From Nitrospira sp. (GTDB lineage: Bacteria > Nitrospirota > Nitrospiria > Nitrospirales > Nitrospiraceae), in assembly GCA_022843785.1 (NCBI GenBank), contig JALHMZ010000008.1:101774-165773 (forward strand): a stretch of 64,000 bases of DNA. The letters run 5' to 3'. A model generated the notes under the pieces. The model ran no database searches, was not told the origin of the DNA, and saw only the letters and a list, made by a program, of their open reading frames with translations. Below are positions 21,503 to 30,866 of the stretch, one piece after another. The translations under genes were made by a program, and so were the position numbers. The first letter of the stretch is position 1. Each line of letters starts with the position of its first letter.

Positions 21503-22281
21503 CCCAGGGGACTCCCACAGGTGCAGAGGCGGTCATCGATTCGGCGGCGAGGACACGCACGGAATGTCTGCGCGCCAGCGGACTCGTCAAGAGTTTTCGA
21601 GGCCGCAAGGTCGTCAAGGGGGTTGCGATCGAAGTACGGGCCGGGGAAGTCGTGGGGTTATTGGGCCCGAATGGGGCAGGAAAAACGACGATCTTCGATA
21701 TGATGGTCGGGATTTGTCAGCCTGATGAAGGAGACATTACTTTCAATGGGGAATCTGTAACCGATCTGCCCATGTATAAGCGGGCACGACGTGGGATTGG
21801 GTATTTACCACAGGAGTCATCGGTGTTCCGCCGCTTGTCTGTGGAGCATAATGTCTTGGCGATCTTAGAAATGCTGGGGTATGCTCGTGAGGAACGCATC
21901 CGCCGGGTGGATGAATTGTTGAAAGAGTTAGACCTCATTCATATTCGAGAGAGTATGGCCTACGCCCTCTCAGGCGGAGAACGCCGGAGGTTGGAGATTA
22001 CCCGGGCACTGGCGACGGCTCCATCGTTCATGCTGCTGGACGAACCGTTTGCGGGCATTGATCCCATCGCGGTCGCGGATATTCAGCAGATCATCACGCG
22101 ACTGAAGGACAAAGGGATCGGCATCTTGATTACCGACCATAACGTGCAGGAGACGCTTTCGATCGTTGATCGGGCGTACATTATCAATGAGGGGTTGATC
22201 CTGGAGTCAGGACCTCCTCAAGCAATCGTGAAGAGCGAGACAGCCCGGGCGGTGTATCTTGGGGAACGGTTCAGGTTGTAG
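21499..22281 (+). CDS. lptB: LPS export ABC transporter ATP-binding protein LptB
   Basis: LptB, 260 residues, the ATPase of the LptB2FG extractor at the inner membrane. Walker A is GPNGAGKTT, the ABC signature is LSGGERRRLE and Walker B is FMLLDEPFAGIDP, followed by the H-loop in TDHNVQETL. About 20 residues precede the typical start. The open frame extends upstream to 21382, but the ATG at 21499 overlapping the lptA stop is the likely start. Confidence 0.95.
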   Translation: MTQGTPTGAEAVIDSAARTRTECLRASGLVKSFRGRKVVKGVAIEVRAGEVVGLLGPNGAGKTTIFDMMVGICQPDEGDITFNGESVTDLPMYKRARRGIGYLPQESSVFRRLSVEHNVLAILEMLGYAREERIRRVDELLKELDLIHIRESMAYALSGGERRRLEITRALATAPSFMLLDEPFAGIDPIAVADIQQIITRLKDKGIGILITDHNVQETLSIVDRAYIINEGLILESGPPQAIVKSETARAVYLGERFRL

Positions 22282-22295
22282 CTGGATGGGTGGGT

Positions 22296-23804
22296 ATGAA
22301 ACTTCGCCTTGATCTAAAGCTCAGTCAAAAATTGATTATGACGCCGCAATTGCAGCAGGCGATCAAGCTGTTGCAGTTGTCTCGTCTAGAGCTTCAGCAG
22401 AGCCTCTCGCAGCACCTGTTGGAAAATCCATTGTTGGATGAGGTCCAGGCAGAAGTAGAGGATGTGGAGCCTCCCGCTGCCGAAGGCAAATCGGAAGAGC
22501 CTCCTCCTGCAGCCAACCAAGAGTTGTCGGAAGAAGGAGGGACGCCGGAGGAGCGTGGTTCGCCCGAAGAGTTCAGTGCATCCGGATGGGAAGAGTATTT
22601 TGGAAGTGACCGTCGGATCGGCGATTCCGAGCGTGCCTCTTCCTCCCAGGATGAATTCCCATCCTATGAGCAGACCGTTGCCAAAGCGACATCGCTTGAG
22701 GAGCATCTTCTCTGGCAGTTGTCATTGTCCGGATTAACCGACCGAGGGAAAGCGCTCGGTCGGTTAATCATCGGGAACCTTGATGATGACGGATATCTCC
22801 GCATTACGTGGACTGAGGTTATCGCAGGAACCGATTTCACGGAATCTGAGGTGGAGTCTGTCCTCAGAGACATCCAAACCTTCGATCCGACCGGTGTCGG
22901 GGCGAGAGACTTGCCCGAATGCCTCCTGCTGCAGCTCGGGCATTTAGGCCGCAATCCGATCGGGTCGTTGGGTGCGCGGCCAGGCGCTCTCAAGGGGTCG
23001 ATCGTTGAGGGTGTGATCCTTCATCATTTGAAGGATTTGGAAAAGAAGCAGTATGCCAAAATTGCCAAGGCGTTGGATGTGACGGTTGACGAAGTATTTC
23101 AGGCCACCAAGGTTATTGAAAATCTCGAGCCCAAACCGGGCCGTCCGTTCACCAACACGCAGAACTATGTCATCGTTCCGGATGTGTTCGTCGTCAAGGA
23201 TGAAGGGGAGTGGGTCGTACTATTGAATGACGATGGTCTCCCTCGCATGCGGATCAGCCCGTATTACAAACAATTGATGGCTTCCAGCCAGGGAGGCGCT
23301 CCTGAAACAAAAGCCTACATGGATGAGAAGTTGCGGGCTGCCCAGTGGGTCATTCGGAGCATCGAACAACGCAATAAGACGATTGTGAAGGTCGTATCGA
23401 GCATCGTGAAGTTTCAAGAGCAATTCTTTGAGCGCGGTGTCTCGCATCTCAAACCCCTTGTGCTTAAACAGGTCGCCGAGGACATCGGGATGCACGAGTC
23501 GACCATCAGCCGCGTCACCGCCAATAAGTATATGTATTGTCCTCAGGGCATGTTGGAGCTGAAGTTCTTTTTCAACGCCGGACTGCAGCGGACCGACCAG
23601 CCGTCGGATATGCACTCGTCCGTATCCGTGAGAGAGATGATTAAGAAAATGGTGGCGGAGGAAGATGGCAGGCGGCCGTTAAAGGATGAAGAAATAGCCG
23701 CCCGCCTACGCACGCAACAAGTCCTTATTGCCAGGCGAACGGTCGCCAAGTATCGGGCGGAGGATAATATTCCTTCGGCTGGCCAGCGGAAACGTTTCTT
23801 CTAG
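22296..23804 (+). CDS. rpoN: RNA polymerase sigma-54 factor
   Basis: Sigma-54, 502 residues, directs RNA polymerase to -24/-12 promoters with enhancer-binding activators. The Gln/Leu-rich region I (LSQKLIMTPQLQQAIKLLQL), an acidic Glu/Pro-rich linker (residues about 50-130), the core-binding part, the helix-turn-helix (ESTISRVTANKYM) and the RpoN box ARRTVAKYR near the C-terminus are all present. I start at the ATG at 22296; a GTG two codons upstream is also in frame. It follows lptB by 14 bp. Confidence 0.95.
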   Translation: MKLRLDLKLSQKLIMTPQLQQAIKLLQLSRLELQQSLSQHLLENPLLDEVQAEVEDVEPPAAEGKSEEPPPAANQELSEEGGTPEERGSPEEFSASGWEEYFGSDRRIGDSERASSSQDEFPSYEQTVAKATSLEEHLLWQLSLSGLTDRGKALGRLIIGNLDDDGYLRITWTEVIAGTDFTESEVESVLRDIQTFDPTGVGARDLPECLLLQLGHLGRNPIGSLGARPGALKGSIVEGVILHHLKDLEKKQYAKIAKALDVTVDEVFQATKVIENLEPKPGRPFTNTQNYVIVPDVFVVKDEGEWVVLLNDDGLPRMRISPYYKQLMASSQGGAPETKAYMDEKLRAAQWVIRSIEQRNKTIVKVVSSIVKFQEQFFERGVSHLKPLVLKQVAEDIGMHESTISRVTANKYMYCPQGMLELKFFFNAGLQRTDQPSDMHSSVSVREMIKKMVAEEDGRRPLKDEEIAARLRTQQVLIARRTVAKYRAEDNIPSAGQRKRFF

Positions 23805-23846
23805 TCTGCGTAAAGCCCATCTTCACTGACCAGTAGGAGGTGTGAT

Positions 23847-24215
23847 ATGAGGCTGAGAATTACCGGACGTCATCTGGGCATCACGTCTGCGCTGAAGAGT
23901 TATGTGGAAACGCGTTTTAGGCGGCTTGATCGCTACGAGTTGAAGGTCGGATCGCTTCAAGTTGTGCTGGGAGTTGAAAAGCTTTGCCATATGGCTGAAG
24001 TAATCGGAACGGTAAACGGCAAACCGCTGCAGGCAAAAACATCCACGCGAGAAATGTACGCGACAATCGATGCGCTGGTGGATCGGGTCGATGCACAGTT
24101 CAGGAAGTGGAAGGGGCGTCTGGTCAGTCACAAGTCTGGAGGAACCAGGAGATCTCAGATGCAAGCTGACGCCGTTTTGCTAGAGCACGACTGCGGGAAC
24201 AGTTTTCAAAGTTAG
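23847..24215 (+). CDS. hpf: ribosome hibernation promoting factor, short type
   Basis: HPF/YfiA family, 122 residues. It binds the 30S decoding site in stationary phase and blocks translation. MRLRITGRHLGITSALKSYVETR, the LEKL-like linker strand and the TREMYATIDALVDRVDAQFRKWK helix are typical. It lacks the long C-terminal dimerisation domain of long HPF. RBS TAGGAGGTG sits right before the ATG. The rpoN-hpf order matches many Gram-negative bacteria. Confidence 0.9.
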   Translation: MRLRITGRHLGITSALKSYVETRFRRLDRYELKVGSLQVVLGVEKLCHMAEVIGTVNGKPLQAKTSTREMYATIDALVDRVDAQFRKWKGRLVSHKSGGTRRSQMQADAVLLEHDCGNSFQS

Positions 24216-24386
24216 AGATGCCCGCGAGGGAATTGGAGCGTCGCGCAACGCCCAAGTTTCTCCCATGCTCTCACCAAAACTACTCTGGAAGAAGACCGCT
24301 GTCGATGAAGTAGGCGGTGGTTGATTCCGCTCGAAATATCTTGCGCCCATGACAGAGAATGGTTTGAGAGGTCCATTACACTAAGT

Positions 24387-25253
24387 ATGGCACAACTCAG
24401 CTTAGTCATTGTCAGTGGATTGTCCGGGTCTGGTAAATCTCACGCACTCAAGGTGTTTGAGGATGCCGGATATTTCTGCATCGATAACCTTCCGCCGGCC
24501 CTGCTGCCAACTTTTGTCGATCTTTGCAATCAGCAGAAAGGTGAGATCGCCAATGTGGCATTGGGCATCGATATTCGGGAGCGGGTGTTTTTTTCTGACC
24601 TGGTCGGTATTCTTGAGCGTGTCAAAGGGCTTGGACATTCCGTCCAGCTGCTGTTCCTTGAATCGCGCGAGGAAGTCTTAGTTCGACGATTTTCCGAGTC
24701 GAGGCGCCCGCATCCGCTTTTGCCTCACTTGCCTGTATTGGAAGGGGTTCGGTTCGAAGCCCAACGGCTTGCGGAGCTTCGGCGGCACGCAGACCGTGTC
24801 ATTGATACGTCGGATCTGACCGTACATGAACTACGCGACTTGCTCACCAAGCAGTTCAGGCAAGATCCGGGCGAAAAGAAACTCACCATATCGCTGCTCA
24901 CATTCGGCTATAAATTCGGGGTTCCCTACGATATTGATTTATTGTTCGATGTGCGCTTCCTCAAGAATCCCTATTTCGTTCCTGATCTGAAGTCGCTTCC
25001 CGGGGATGACCCAAGAGTTCGCGCCTTCGTGTTGTCAAACTCCGATGCCGTTGCGTTGATCGAGCGGCTTGAAGGGCTGCTCAAGTTTCTCATTCCGCAG
25101 TTCGAGCGCGAGCCACGCAGCTATCTGACGATTGCAATTGGGTGTACCGGCGGTCGTCATCGCTCTGTTGCGGTCGCCGGACGTCTACAAGAAGGCCTTT
25201 CTGCCCTCGGCTACGACGTCGCATTAAAGCATCGCGACATTCACAAATCATAG
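24387..25253 (+). CDS. rapZ: RNase adapter protein RapZ
   Basis: RapZ (YvcJ family), 288 residues from this ATG. It has an N-terminal P-loop (GLSGSGKS, residues 9-16) and a C-terminal domain with GCTGGRHRSVAVA. In E. coli it senses glucosamine-6-phosphate and guides RNase E to the GlmZ small RNA; the target here is unknown. The frame is open to a TTG at 24321, but the P-loop family N-terminus begins at 24387. No strong ribosome site is visible. The usual ptsN between hpf and rapZ is missing. Confidence 0.92.
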   Translation: MAQLSLVIVSGLSGSGKSHALKVFEDAGYFCIDNLPPALLPTFVDLCNQQKGEIANVALGIDIRERVFFSDLVGILERVKGLGHSVQLLFLESREEVLVRRFSESRRPHPLLPHLPVLEGVRFEAQRLAELRRHADRVIDTSDLTVHELRDLLTKQFRQDPGEKKLTISLLTFGYKFGVPYDIDLLFDVRFLKNPYFVPDLKSLPGDDPRVRAFVLSNSDAVALIERLEGLLKFLIPQFEREPRSYLTIAIGCTGGRHRSVAVAGRLQEGLSALGYDVALKHRDIHKS

Positions 25254-25276
25254 GTCTCGCAAAGAGGGACATGCCT

Positions 25277-25296
25277 GCGCTTCTTCGGCGAAGCGC
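25277..25296 (+). terminator. possible weak terminator after rapZ
   Basis: A 7-bp stem GCGCTTC/GAAGCGC with the loop TTCGGC lies 23 bp after the rapZ stop and is followed by GTTTGCGT. It is short and the T-run is poor, so it is only a candidate. Confidence 0.35.
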
Positions 25297-25319
25297 GTTT
25301 GCGTCATTCTGCCCATTTC

Positions 25320-25347
25320 TTGACAGGTAGAACATAGTGACTATACT
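25320..25347 (+). promoter_or_regulatory. near-consensus sigma-70 promoter for the pil operon
   Basis: A perfect -35 hexamer TTGACA (25320-25325) and a -10 hexamer TATACT (25342-25347) are separated by 16 bp. Transcription would start near 25354, about 265 bases before pilM. It is one of the best promoter matches in the window. Confidence 0.75.
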
Positions 25348-25378
25348 TGCCCATGTGAGCATGTAAACAGGTTGTAAA

Positions 25379-25588
25379 GTGAGTTCTCGACGTGAAGAAG
25401 CAGACATTCTCTTCCAGACAAACGGGTTTGACGATGTGCCAGCCGTGCGATCCATATCAACGCTCACAGGCGACGTGTGTTTGCCGGGAGCAGGAGTGTG
25501 TGATTGCCGGATGTATCGAGATTGGAACAGCGGGAAACGCTACGCACAAATGAAGATGGATGAAATCGAGAAAATCATTCGTGTATGA
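25379..25588 (+). CDS. uncertain small ORF in the pil operon leader
   Basis: This stretch lies between the promoter at 25320 and pilM. A 69-residue frame starts at a GTG (25379) with a weak AGG upstream and ends 32 bp before pilM. A second frame, GTG 25392 to TGA 25553, encodes 53 residues with six cysteines, including CQPC and CVC. I recognise neither. At most one is real, and the region could instead be an untranslated leader. The rest of 25254-25620 holds only the hairpin and promoter listed separately. Confidence 0.25.
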   Translation: MSSRREEADILFQTNGFDDVPAVRSISTLTGDVCLPGAGVCDCRMYRDWNSGKRYAQMKMDEIEKIIRV

Positions 25589-25620
25589 AAGGTTGTCGTG
25601 TAGAGTGACAGGGAACACAT

Positions 25621-26727
25621 ATGCTGAGCTCATTTAAAAACGTATTCGAAACCGATCTGATCTCATTCCTGACGCCGCGCAAGCAGTTGGTCGGCCTCGA
25701 CATCGGATCCAGCGCGATCAAGCTTGTTCAGTTGAGGGAAAGCAAAGGGCGGTACATTCTGCAGAAATTCGGTGTGAAGCCCCTTGAGCCGGAGGTCATT
25801 GTCGATGGGACGGTGATGGACGAAGGTCGTGTGGTTTCGGCTATTCGAGAGTTGTTCGATGAAACCGGCGTCAAGAACAAGCAGGTGGCAGTTTCAATTT
25901 CAGGGCACGCCGTCATCGTGAAGAAGATTAGCCTGCCTCCGATGCCGGACGAAGAGTTGGAAGGGCAGGTGAAGTTAGCGGCCGAGCAGTATATTCCGTT
26001 CGATATCAATGAAGTCAACATCGATTTTCATGTATTGCCAGCCGATCTGTCAGGGGACAAGCAGACAGATATGGCGGTTATTCTCGTTGCTGCCAAGAAA
26101 GACAAGATCAATGAATTGACCGAACTCGTCAAGGGCGCGGGTCTTACGCCGATGATCATGGATGTGGATGCGTTCGCGATCGAGAATATGCATGCCATCA
26201 ATTATCCGATGGCGCAGGATGAAACGACGGCGTTGATCAATATCGGGGCGAGTGTGATGAATGTGAATATCATCCGCGGCGGGGCCTCACTGTTTACGCG
26301 GGATATTCCATTGGGCGGCAATCGTTACACCGAGGCCATTCAACGCGAGATGGGTATGTCCTATGAAGAGGCGGAAGAAAGTAAACGAGCGGGGAAGGGA
26401 AGAGATTCTGGCGAGGGGGCGCTGAGTACTGTCATGAACAGCATGAATGGCGAAGTCGCTTCTGAGATTGCTAGAACGGTGGATTATTTTAAAACATCCG
26501 CCGCAAATGCAGAGCTGGATCGAGTGCTTGTGTGCGGTGGTGTCGCGCAAGCGAAAGGATTGATCCAGCAACTCGGCGATCGGATGCAAATTCCTGTAGA
26601 GCTGGCCGACCCATTTGGCGAAATCGATGTGACCGGAAGCGGCATGGATCCAGACCTGTTGGCCGATCTGGCTCCATCGGCGGCGGTCGGCGTCGGGTTG
26701 GCACTGAGGGCGGTGGGGGACCGATGA
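25621..26727 (+). CDS. pilM: type IV pilus assembly protein PilM
   Basis: PilM, 368 residues, an actin-like cytoplasmic ATPase-fold protein that binds the N-terminus of PilN and links the motor to the alignment complex. The phosphate-1 motif GLDIGSSAIKLVQL (about residues 25-38), the DETTALINIGA motif and the VLVCGGVAQAKGL motif mark the fold. It is the first gene of pilMNOPQ; the stop overlaps pilN (ATGA). Confidence 0.95.
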   Translation: MLSSFKNVFETDLISFLTPRKQLVGLDIGSSAIKLVQLRESKGRYILQKFGVKPLEPEVIVDGTVMDEGRVVSAIRELFDETGVKNKQVAVSISGHAVIVKKISLPPMPDEELEGQVKLAAEQYIPFDINEVNIDFHVLPADLSGDKQTDMAVILVAAKKDKINELTELVKGAGLTPMIMDVDAFAIENMHAINYPMAQDETTALINIGASVMNVNIIRGGASLFTRDIPLGGNRYTEAIQREMGMSYEEAEESKRAGKGRDSGEGALSTVMNSMNGEVASEIARTVDYFKTSAANAELDRVLVCGGVAQAKGLIQQLGDRMQIPVELADPFGEIDVTGSGMDPDLLADLAPSAAVGVGLALRAVGDR

Positions 26728-27278
26728 TTCGCATTAATCTGCTTGCCTCGGGGGCAAAAGCAAGAAAAGCTAAGCCTCAGTATGACGTCCGTGCACAAGT
26801 ACTGCTCGGCGTGGGAGTCATTCTGATTGTCGTGACCGGATGTTGGTGGTACGCCTCCACGCTCGATAGTGAGATTGAGGCGCGACAGGAAGAGAAGCAG
26901 GAGAAGGAAAGTCAGGTTGCGCAATTAAAAGAGCAGGTGAAAAAAGTTCAAGACTTTGAGCAAAAGAAGAAACTGCTCGAGGATAAAAATCGAATCATCG
27001 ACCAGCTTGAGCAGTCGAGAATGGGGCCGGTGAAAGTGCTGGATCATGTCAGCCAGAGTATCGAGCCTCTGAAGATCTGGTTGACGAGGCTAGGCGTGTC
27101 ATCCGATACGGTGGAATTGGAAGGGAAAGCGCTTACGAATGATGATGTCGTGGAATTTGCGAATAATCTTCGGCGCACAGACTATTTTGCCGGCATCAAT
27201 CTTCAGGAAAGCAAGGCGACGGTTGAAAACAAGATCAATGTATATCAGTTTCGATTGACGTTTCGCCTGAAGGGATGA
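26724..27278 (+). CDS. pilN: type IV pilus assembly protein PilN
   Basis: PilN, 184 residues. The cytoplasmic tail MIRINLLASGAK contains the INLL motif that inserts into PilM. It is followed by one membrane helix (about residues 28-46), a charged coiled coil (residues 50-100) and a ferredoxin-like periplasmic domain. The start at 26724 overlaps the pilM stop; the upstream open frame is a shadow. Confidence 0.92.
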   Translation: MIRINLLASGAKARKAKPQYDVRAQVLLGVGVILIVVTGCWWYASTLDSEIEARQEEKQEKESQVAQLKEQVKKVQDFEQKKKLLEDKNRIIDQLEQSRMGPVKVLDHVSQSIEPLKIWLTRLGVSSDTVELEGKALTNDDVVEFANNLRRTDYFAGINLQESKATVENKINVYQFRLTFRLKG

Positions 27279-27937
27279 ATATGGAGCTGCCATCGGTCAA
27301 TTTGGACTCGCTACGCAACGTTCCCGCCCCACAGAAGGTGGCGCTCCTGTTTCTGCTTGTCGGCGGTCTCGTCGCCGCATTTTATTTTTACATTGCTGAA
27401 CCCAAAGCAGCTGAGATTGCGACCTTAGAGGCTGAAAATGGCAGGTTGGAGAGCGAAGTTCAAACGCTCAGCATCAAAGTCAAACATCTGGATGAGATCA
27501 TTGCTGCGAGTAAGCAGCTCGAAATTGAGTTGGCAAAGAAGAAGGAGCGTCTCCCTCCGGAGGAAGAGGCCATTATGCTGCTCAAGCAAGTGTCTGATCT
27601 TGGTGTCCGGTTGGGGCTGGATATCAGATTGTGGAAGCCGGGGGCTCCGGCTGAGGATCCGTCGAAGCTCTTTGTGAAAATGCCTGTGAATGTCGAGGTG
27701 TCCGGGGTCTATCACACGGCCGCGCTCTTTTTCGACCGCATTAACAGGCTGCCACGGATCGTTACAGTGTCCGGACTGAAAATGGGATCACCGAAGGTCG
27801 ATCAAGGGCGGATCGTGTCACAAACAACGTTTGACTTAGTCGCGTATGCTGCGCCACAGGAAAAACCCGCTGTTGCAGCACCAGGTGCAGGGGCCAAGCC
27901 GTTACAGCCGGCTCAGCCAGCTCCAGCTGGGAAATAA
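27275..27937 (+). CDS. pilO: type IV pilus assembly protein PilO
   Basis: PilO, 220 residues, the heterodimer partner of PilN. One membrane helix (about residues 22-40), a coiled coil (45-90) and a periplasmic ferredoxin-like domain (VSGVYHTAALFFDRINRLPRIV) are visible. A Pro/Ala-rich C-terminal tail (residues 195-220) is extra. It overlaps pilN by 4 bp. A start two codons downstream at 27281 is possible. Confidence 0.9.
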   Translation: MNMELPSVNLDSLRNVPAPQKVALLFLLVGGLVAAFYFYIAEPKAAEIATLEAENGRLESEVQTLSIKVKHLDEIIAASKQLEIELAKKKERLPPEEEAIMLLKQVSDLGVRLGLDIRLWKPGAPAEDPSKLFVKMPVNVEVSGVYHTAALFFDRINRLPRIVTVSGLKMGSPKVDQGRIVSQTTFDLVAYAAPQEKPAVAAPGAGAKPLQPAQPAPAGK

Positions 27938-27955
27938 GGGAGATTCGCAGGGCAC

Positions 27956-28582
27956 ATGGATAGTCTAAAAAATAAGAGGCTGGATGGGCATCGGTATACG
28001 ATCGCTGGAGGTACAGCGGCTTTCTTTGGCATTGTTGCTCTTGCTTGCCTCCACAGCGTCGTTGCTCAAGCAGATCCCCTTGTTGCGCAGATGAGTCCGA
28101 TGAGGCAGGATTCCATCAAGATGTCATCTGTTCCGGACGTTCCGAAGGCGCCCATCTCAGTTGCTGATCCGCTACCATCAGGAGAGTTAGCGCAGGTGCC
28201 CTCCCAGGCGCCGTTTTCGGACGGTGCAGTTGGGTCTGGTTATGATCCATCCGGACGTCGAGACCCATTTGCCCCGGTCATCCAGGATCTTCAACTGGGC
28301 AAAGTCGATGAGAATCTTCCCCCACTCCAACGTGTGACATTGACCGAACTTAATCTGATCGCCATTGTGTGGGGGGCCTATGGGTACACGGCCATGGTTC
28401 AGACGCCTGAAGGGTATGGATATACGGTTAAGCGGGGGACAAGAGTCGGGCAGAATAACGGAGTCGTCAGCGCTATTACCGAGCGGGGCATGATTGTACA
28501 GGAACGATTCACCGATGTGTATGGCAAGAAGCAGGAGCGTGAGTATGTCAAGCTCCTCCATCCGAAAGAAGGCTCAGAATGA
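27956..28582 (+). CDS. pilP: type IV pilus assembly protein PilP
   Basis: PilP, 208 residues, links PilNO to the secretin. A signal-like helix (residues 18-38) contains ALAC, which is not a clean lipobox, so lipidation is uncertain. The GRRDPFAPV motif that precedes the beta domain in PilP proteins is at about residues 101-109, followed by the VTLTELNLIAIVW beta strand. Its stop overlaps the pilQ start. Confidence 0.9.
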   Translation: MDSLKNKRLDGHRYTIAGGTAAFFGIVALACLHSVVAQADPLVAQMSPMRQDSIKMSSVPDVPKAPISVADPLPSGELAQVPSQAPFSDGAVGSGYDPSGRRDPFAPVIQDLQLGKVDENLPPLQRVTLTELNLIAIVWGAYGYTAMVQTPEGYGYTVKRGTRVGQNNGVVSAITERGMIVQERFTDVYGKKQEREYVKLLHPKEGSE

Positions 28583-30558
28583 AACCATTATTGTCTAGCG
28601 TGTGTGGTTTGATGACGGCGAGGCGGTTCATCGGAGCCGTGGGGGTATCCCTCATTGCTTTGGGAGCGCATGCCGAGATGATCCCGCTCGATAATGAAGC
28701 CGGTGAGTCTAGCAAGGGCCTCGCGGAAGTCGAGAAGGGTATCGGCTCGCTGCCGGCTCAATCGGTGACCAATATTGAGGTACATCCGGAAGGGGATCGG
28801 GTCACGGTGGCAATCGTCGGCGATGGAACACTCTTTCCCGATGCGAAGTTGCTGGATGAGTCTCGGTTAGTCATTGATATGCCGGCTGTGGCCTCCGCGT
28901 TCCGGCAGTCGTCCGTGCAGGGGCAGCACCAGTTGCTCAAAACAATCAGGATAGGGCATCACGCCGATAGGGTTCGGCTCGTACTTGACCTGCTTGAGCA
29001 GCCCGCTTTTTCTGTCGAAACAAAGGGGAATAAAATCCTCGTTGTACTCAGTCCGAAAGAGTCTCAGGGTTCCCACAGTGAGGTATCGCAGGCGGCCAAT
29101 CTTATCGAGGTCTCACGGCCGGCACTTCAGGAGCGCAAGGTGCTGTTTGATCCGGGGACTCGGCCTGTAAAGAAGATTGCCCGAATCATCGGTCCCGCAC
29201 AGTCTCCCTTTAAGGTTCAGCCGGTACAAATGGCAGCGGAGAGTGCCTCAGATCAAAAGGATAGCCGGTCGGATGACATTATCGCGGGGCAGACCCGGTT
29301 TGTCGGGCGACGTATCTCACTCGACTTTCAGCAAGCGGACATCACGAATATTTTACGACTGATTGCCGACGTCAGCGGTTTCAACATCGTCGTTGGCGAG
29401 GGGGTCAAATCCAAGGTCACGATGAAGCTTGTGAACGTGCCCTGGGATCAGGCCTTGGACATGCTCTTGAAGATGAATGGGCTCGGCATGATTCGTCAGG
29501 GATCGATTGTTTGGGTGGATACGCTGTCGAATCTTGCAAAGCAACAGGATGAAGAAGCAAGAGCGAAAGATGCCAAAGTCAAGGCCGAGGAATTAGTCGA
29601 CCGTGTCTTTTACATCAAGAATATCCAAGCCCAAGAGCTCATGACGTCGTTGCGCCAATATGTGAGCGCGCGCGGCTTGGTGCAGTTTAACGCGGGAAGC
29701 AACGCGCTGATTGTGAGGGAAACGGAGAGCAAGCAGGCGATCATGAGGCAACTGGTCGAGGGGCTCGATTTGGAAGTGCCGCAAGTCCAGATTGAAGCGC
29801 GCATCGTTCAGGCGGATACCGTCTACGCTAGAGGATTGGGAATTCAGTGGGGCTTCCAGGCTGCGAACAGAACGCCTTCGACATTCAACGCCATCGGCGG
29901 CCTCAACGGTCCGTTCGGCGAAGTTGCCGGCACGGGGAATAGTACGATCGCCAGAAGCTGGCTGGTGAATTTGCCGGCCCAGGTCGGCGGCTTACCCGCG
30001 GTCCCTGGTATTGGCTGGACGTTTGGAAAGTTGGGTGGAGATTTTGCGTTGGATATGCGGTTGTCTGCCGGAGAATTGTTGGGTCTGACGAAAGTTATTG
30101 CTGCTCCAAAAATCATGACGCTGGATAAGCGCGAAGCGAAGATCTCTCAGGGCGAATCGATTCCATTTCAAACCACTTCGTTACAGGGAACACAGACGAC
30201 GTTTGTGGATGCCAATTTGGAACTGAACGTGACACCTCAAATCACATCGCGCGACCCGAAGGAGGATTCCAAGAGGATTCTGCTGAAGGTGCGGGCGACT
30301 CGGAATGCCGTGGGCGCGCGCAGCAATCCGGCCGGTCCGAGCATTGATCGACGCGAGGCGAACACTCAAGTGCTTGTTCGAGATGGAGAGACGATGGTGA
30401 TCGGCGGGGTGTTTGTCGACACGCAGAATAACAACGTCCAAGGAGTGCCGTATATGTCCCGCATCCCGGTTCTTGGCTGGTTATTCAAGAACAAGTCCGA
30501 GTCGGTCTCCAAACAGGAGCTGCTCATTTTCCTAACGCCGAGCATTGTGAAGACATAG
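28579..30558 (+). CDS. pilQ: type IV pilus secretin PilQ
   Basis: PilQ, 659 residues, the outer-membrane pore for the pilus. A signal peptide is followed by an AMIN domain (about residues 60-155, SRLVIDMPAV and VRLVLDL), a secretin/TonB short domain (ISLDFQQADITNILRLIADVSG, about 245-266), an N1-like domain, and the secretin barrel (about 430-655) with VPYMSRIPVLGWLFKN near the end. The usual aroK does not follow; a terminator and then aroB do. Confidence 0.95.
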   Translation: MKPLLSSVCGLMTARRFIGAVGVSLIALGAHAEMIPLDNEAGESSKGLAEVEKGIGSLPAQSVTNIEVHPEGDRVTVAIVGDGTLFPDAKLLDESRLVIDMPAVASAFRQSSVQGQHQLLKTIRIGHHADRVRLVLDLLEQPAFSVETKGNKILVVLSPKESQGSHSEVSQAANLIEVSRPALQERKVLFDPGTRPVKKIARIIGPAQSPFKVQPVQMAAESASDQKDSRSDDIIAGQTRFVGRRISLDFQQADITNILRLIADVSGFNIVVGEGVKSKVTMKLVNVPWDQALDMLLKMNGLGMIRQGSIVWVDTLSNLAKQQDEEARAKDAKVKAEELVDRVFYIKNIQAQELMTSLRQYVSARGLVQFNAGSNALIVRETESKQAIMRQLVEGLDLEVPQVQIEARIVQADTVYARGLGIQWGFQAANRTPSTFNAIGGLNGPFGEVAGTGNSTIARSWLVNLPAQVGGLPAVPGIGWTFGKLGGDFALDMRLSAGELLGLTKVIAAPKIMTLDKREAKISQGESIPFQTTSLQGTQTTFVDANLELNVTPQITSRDPKEDSKRILLKVRATRNAVGARSNPAGPSIDRREANTQVLVRDGETMVIGGVFVDTQNNNVQGVPYMSRIPVLGWLFKNKSESVSKQELLIFLTPSIVKT

Positions 30559-30597
30559 ACCGTAGTAGTTTCCCGTCAGATGTTCTGAGGTAAGAGG

Positions 30598-30635
30598 ACG
30601 TGCGTGGCGATGCTGATCAGCGTCGCCACGCACGT
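30598..30635 (+). terminator. terminator after pilQ
   Basis: A 13-bp perfect stem (ACGTGCGTGGCGA with its complement at 30623-30635) encloses a loop that contains the palindrome GCTGATCAGC. TTGTTTTG follows on the + strand. It closes the pil operon. Confidence 0.8.
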
Positions 30636-30866
30636 TTGTTTTGTACTGAAGGCGCCGCTCCGGGCAGGTGCAGAATAGCTCCTTATGTCGATTTATCTAT
30701 GCTCAGTTCCGATTGCTCTTCCCGCCCCTTTCCAGAGCACGGTGTAATTCTTTTAGTTTGACGACGAGCTGTGCTACCATCCTTCCCGCGTCTTGGCCTT
30801 CTTGTTTCAGAAGAATATGTGATGCGCCATGGCGATCCAATGAGTGCCATGGTGTAGGAATCAGCT
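30636..30866. other. intergenic region before aroB
   Basis: No convincing gene. A 78-codon + frame at 30668-30904 overlaps the start of aroB and has no family resemblance or ribosome site. A TTTGAC-like box and TACCAT at 30759-30780 could be a weak aroB promoter, but the spacing is poor. Confidence 0.4.
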
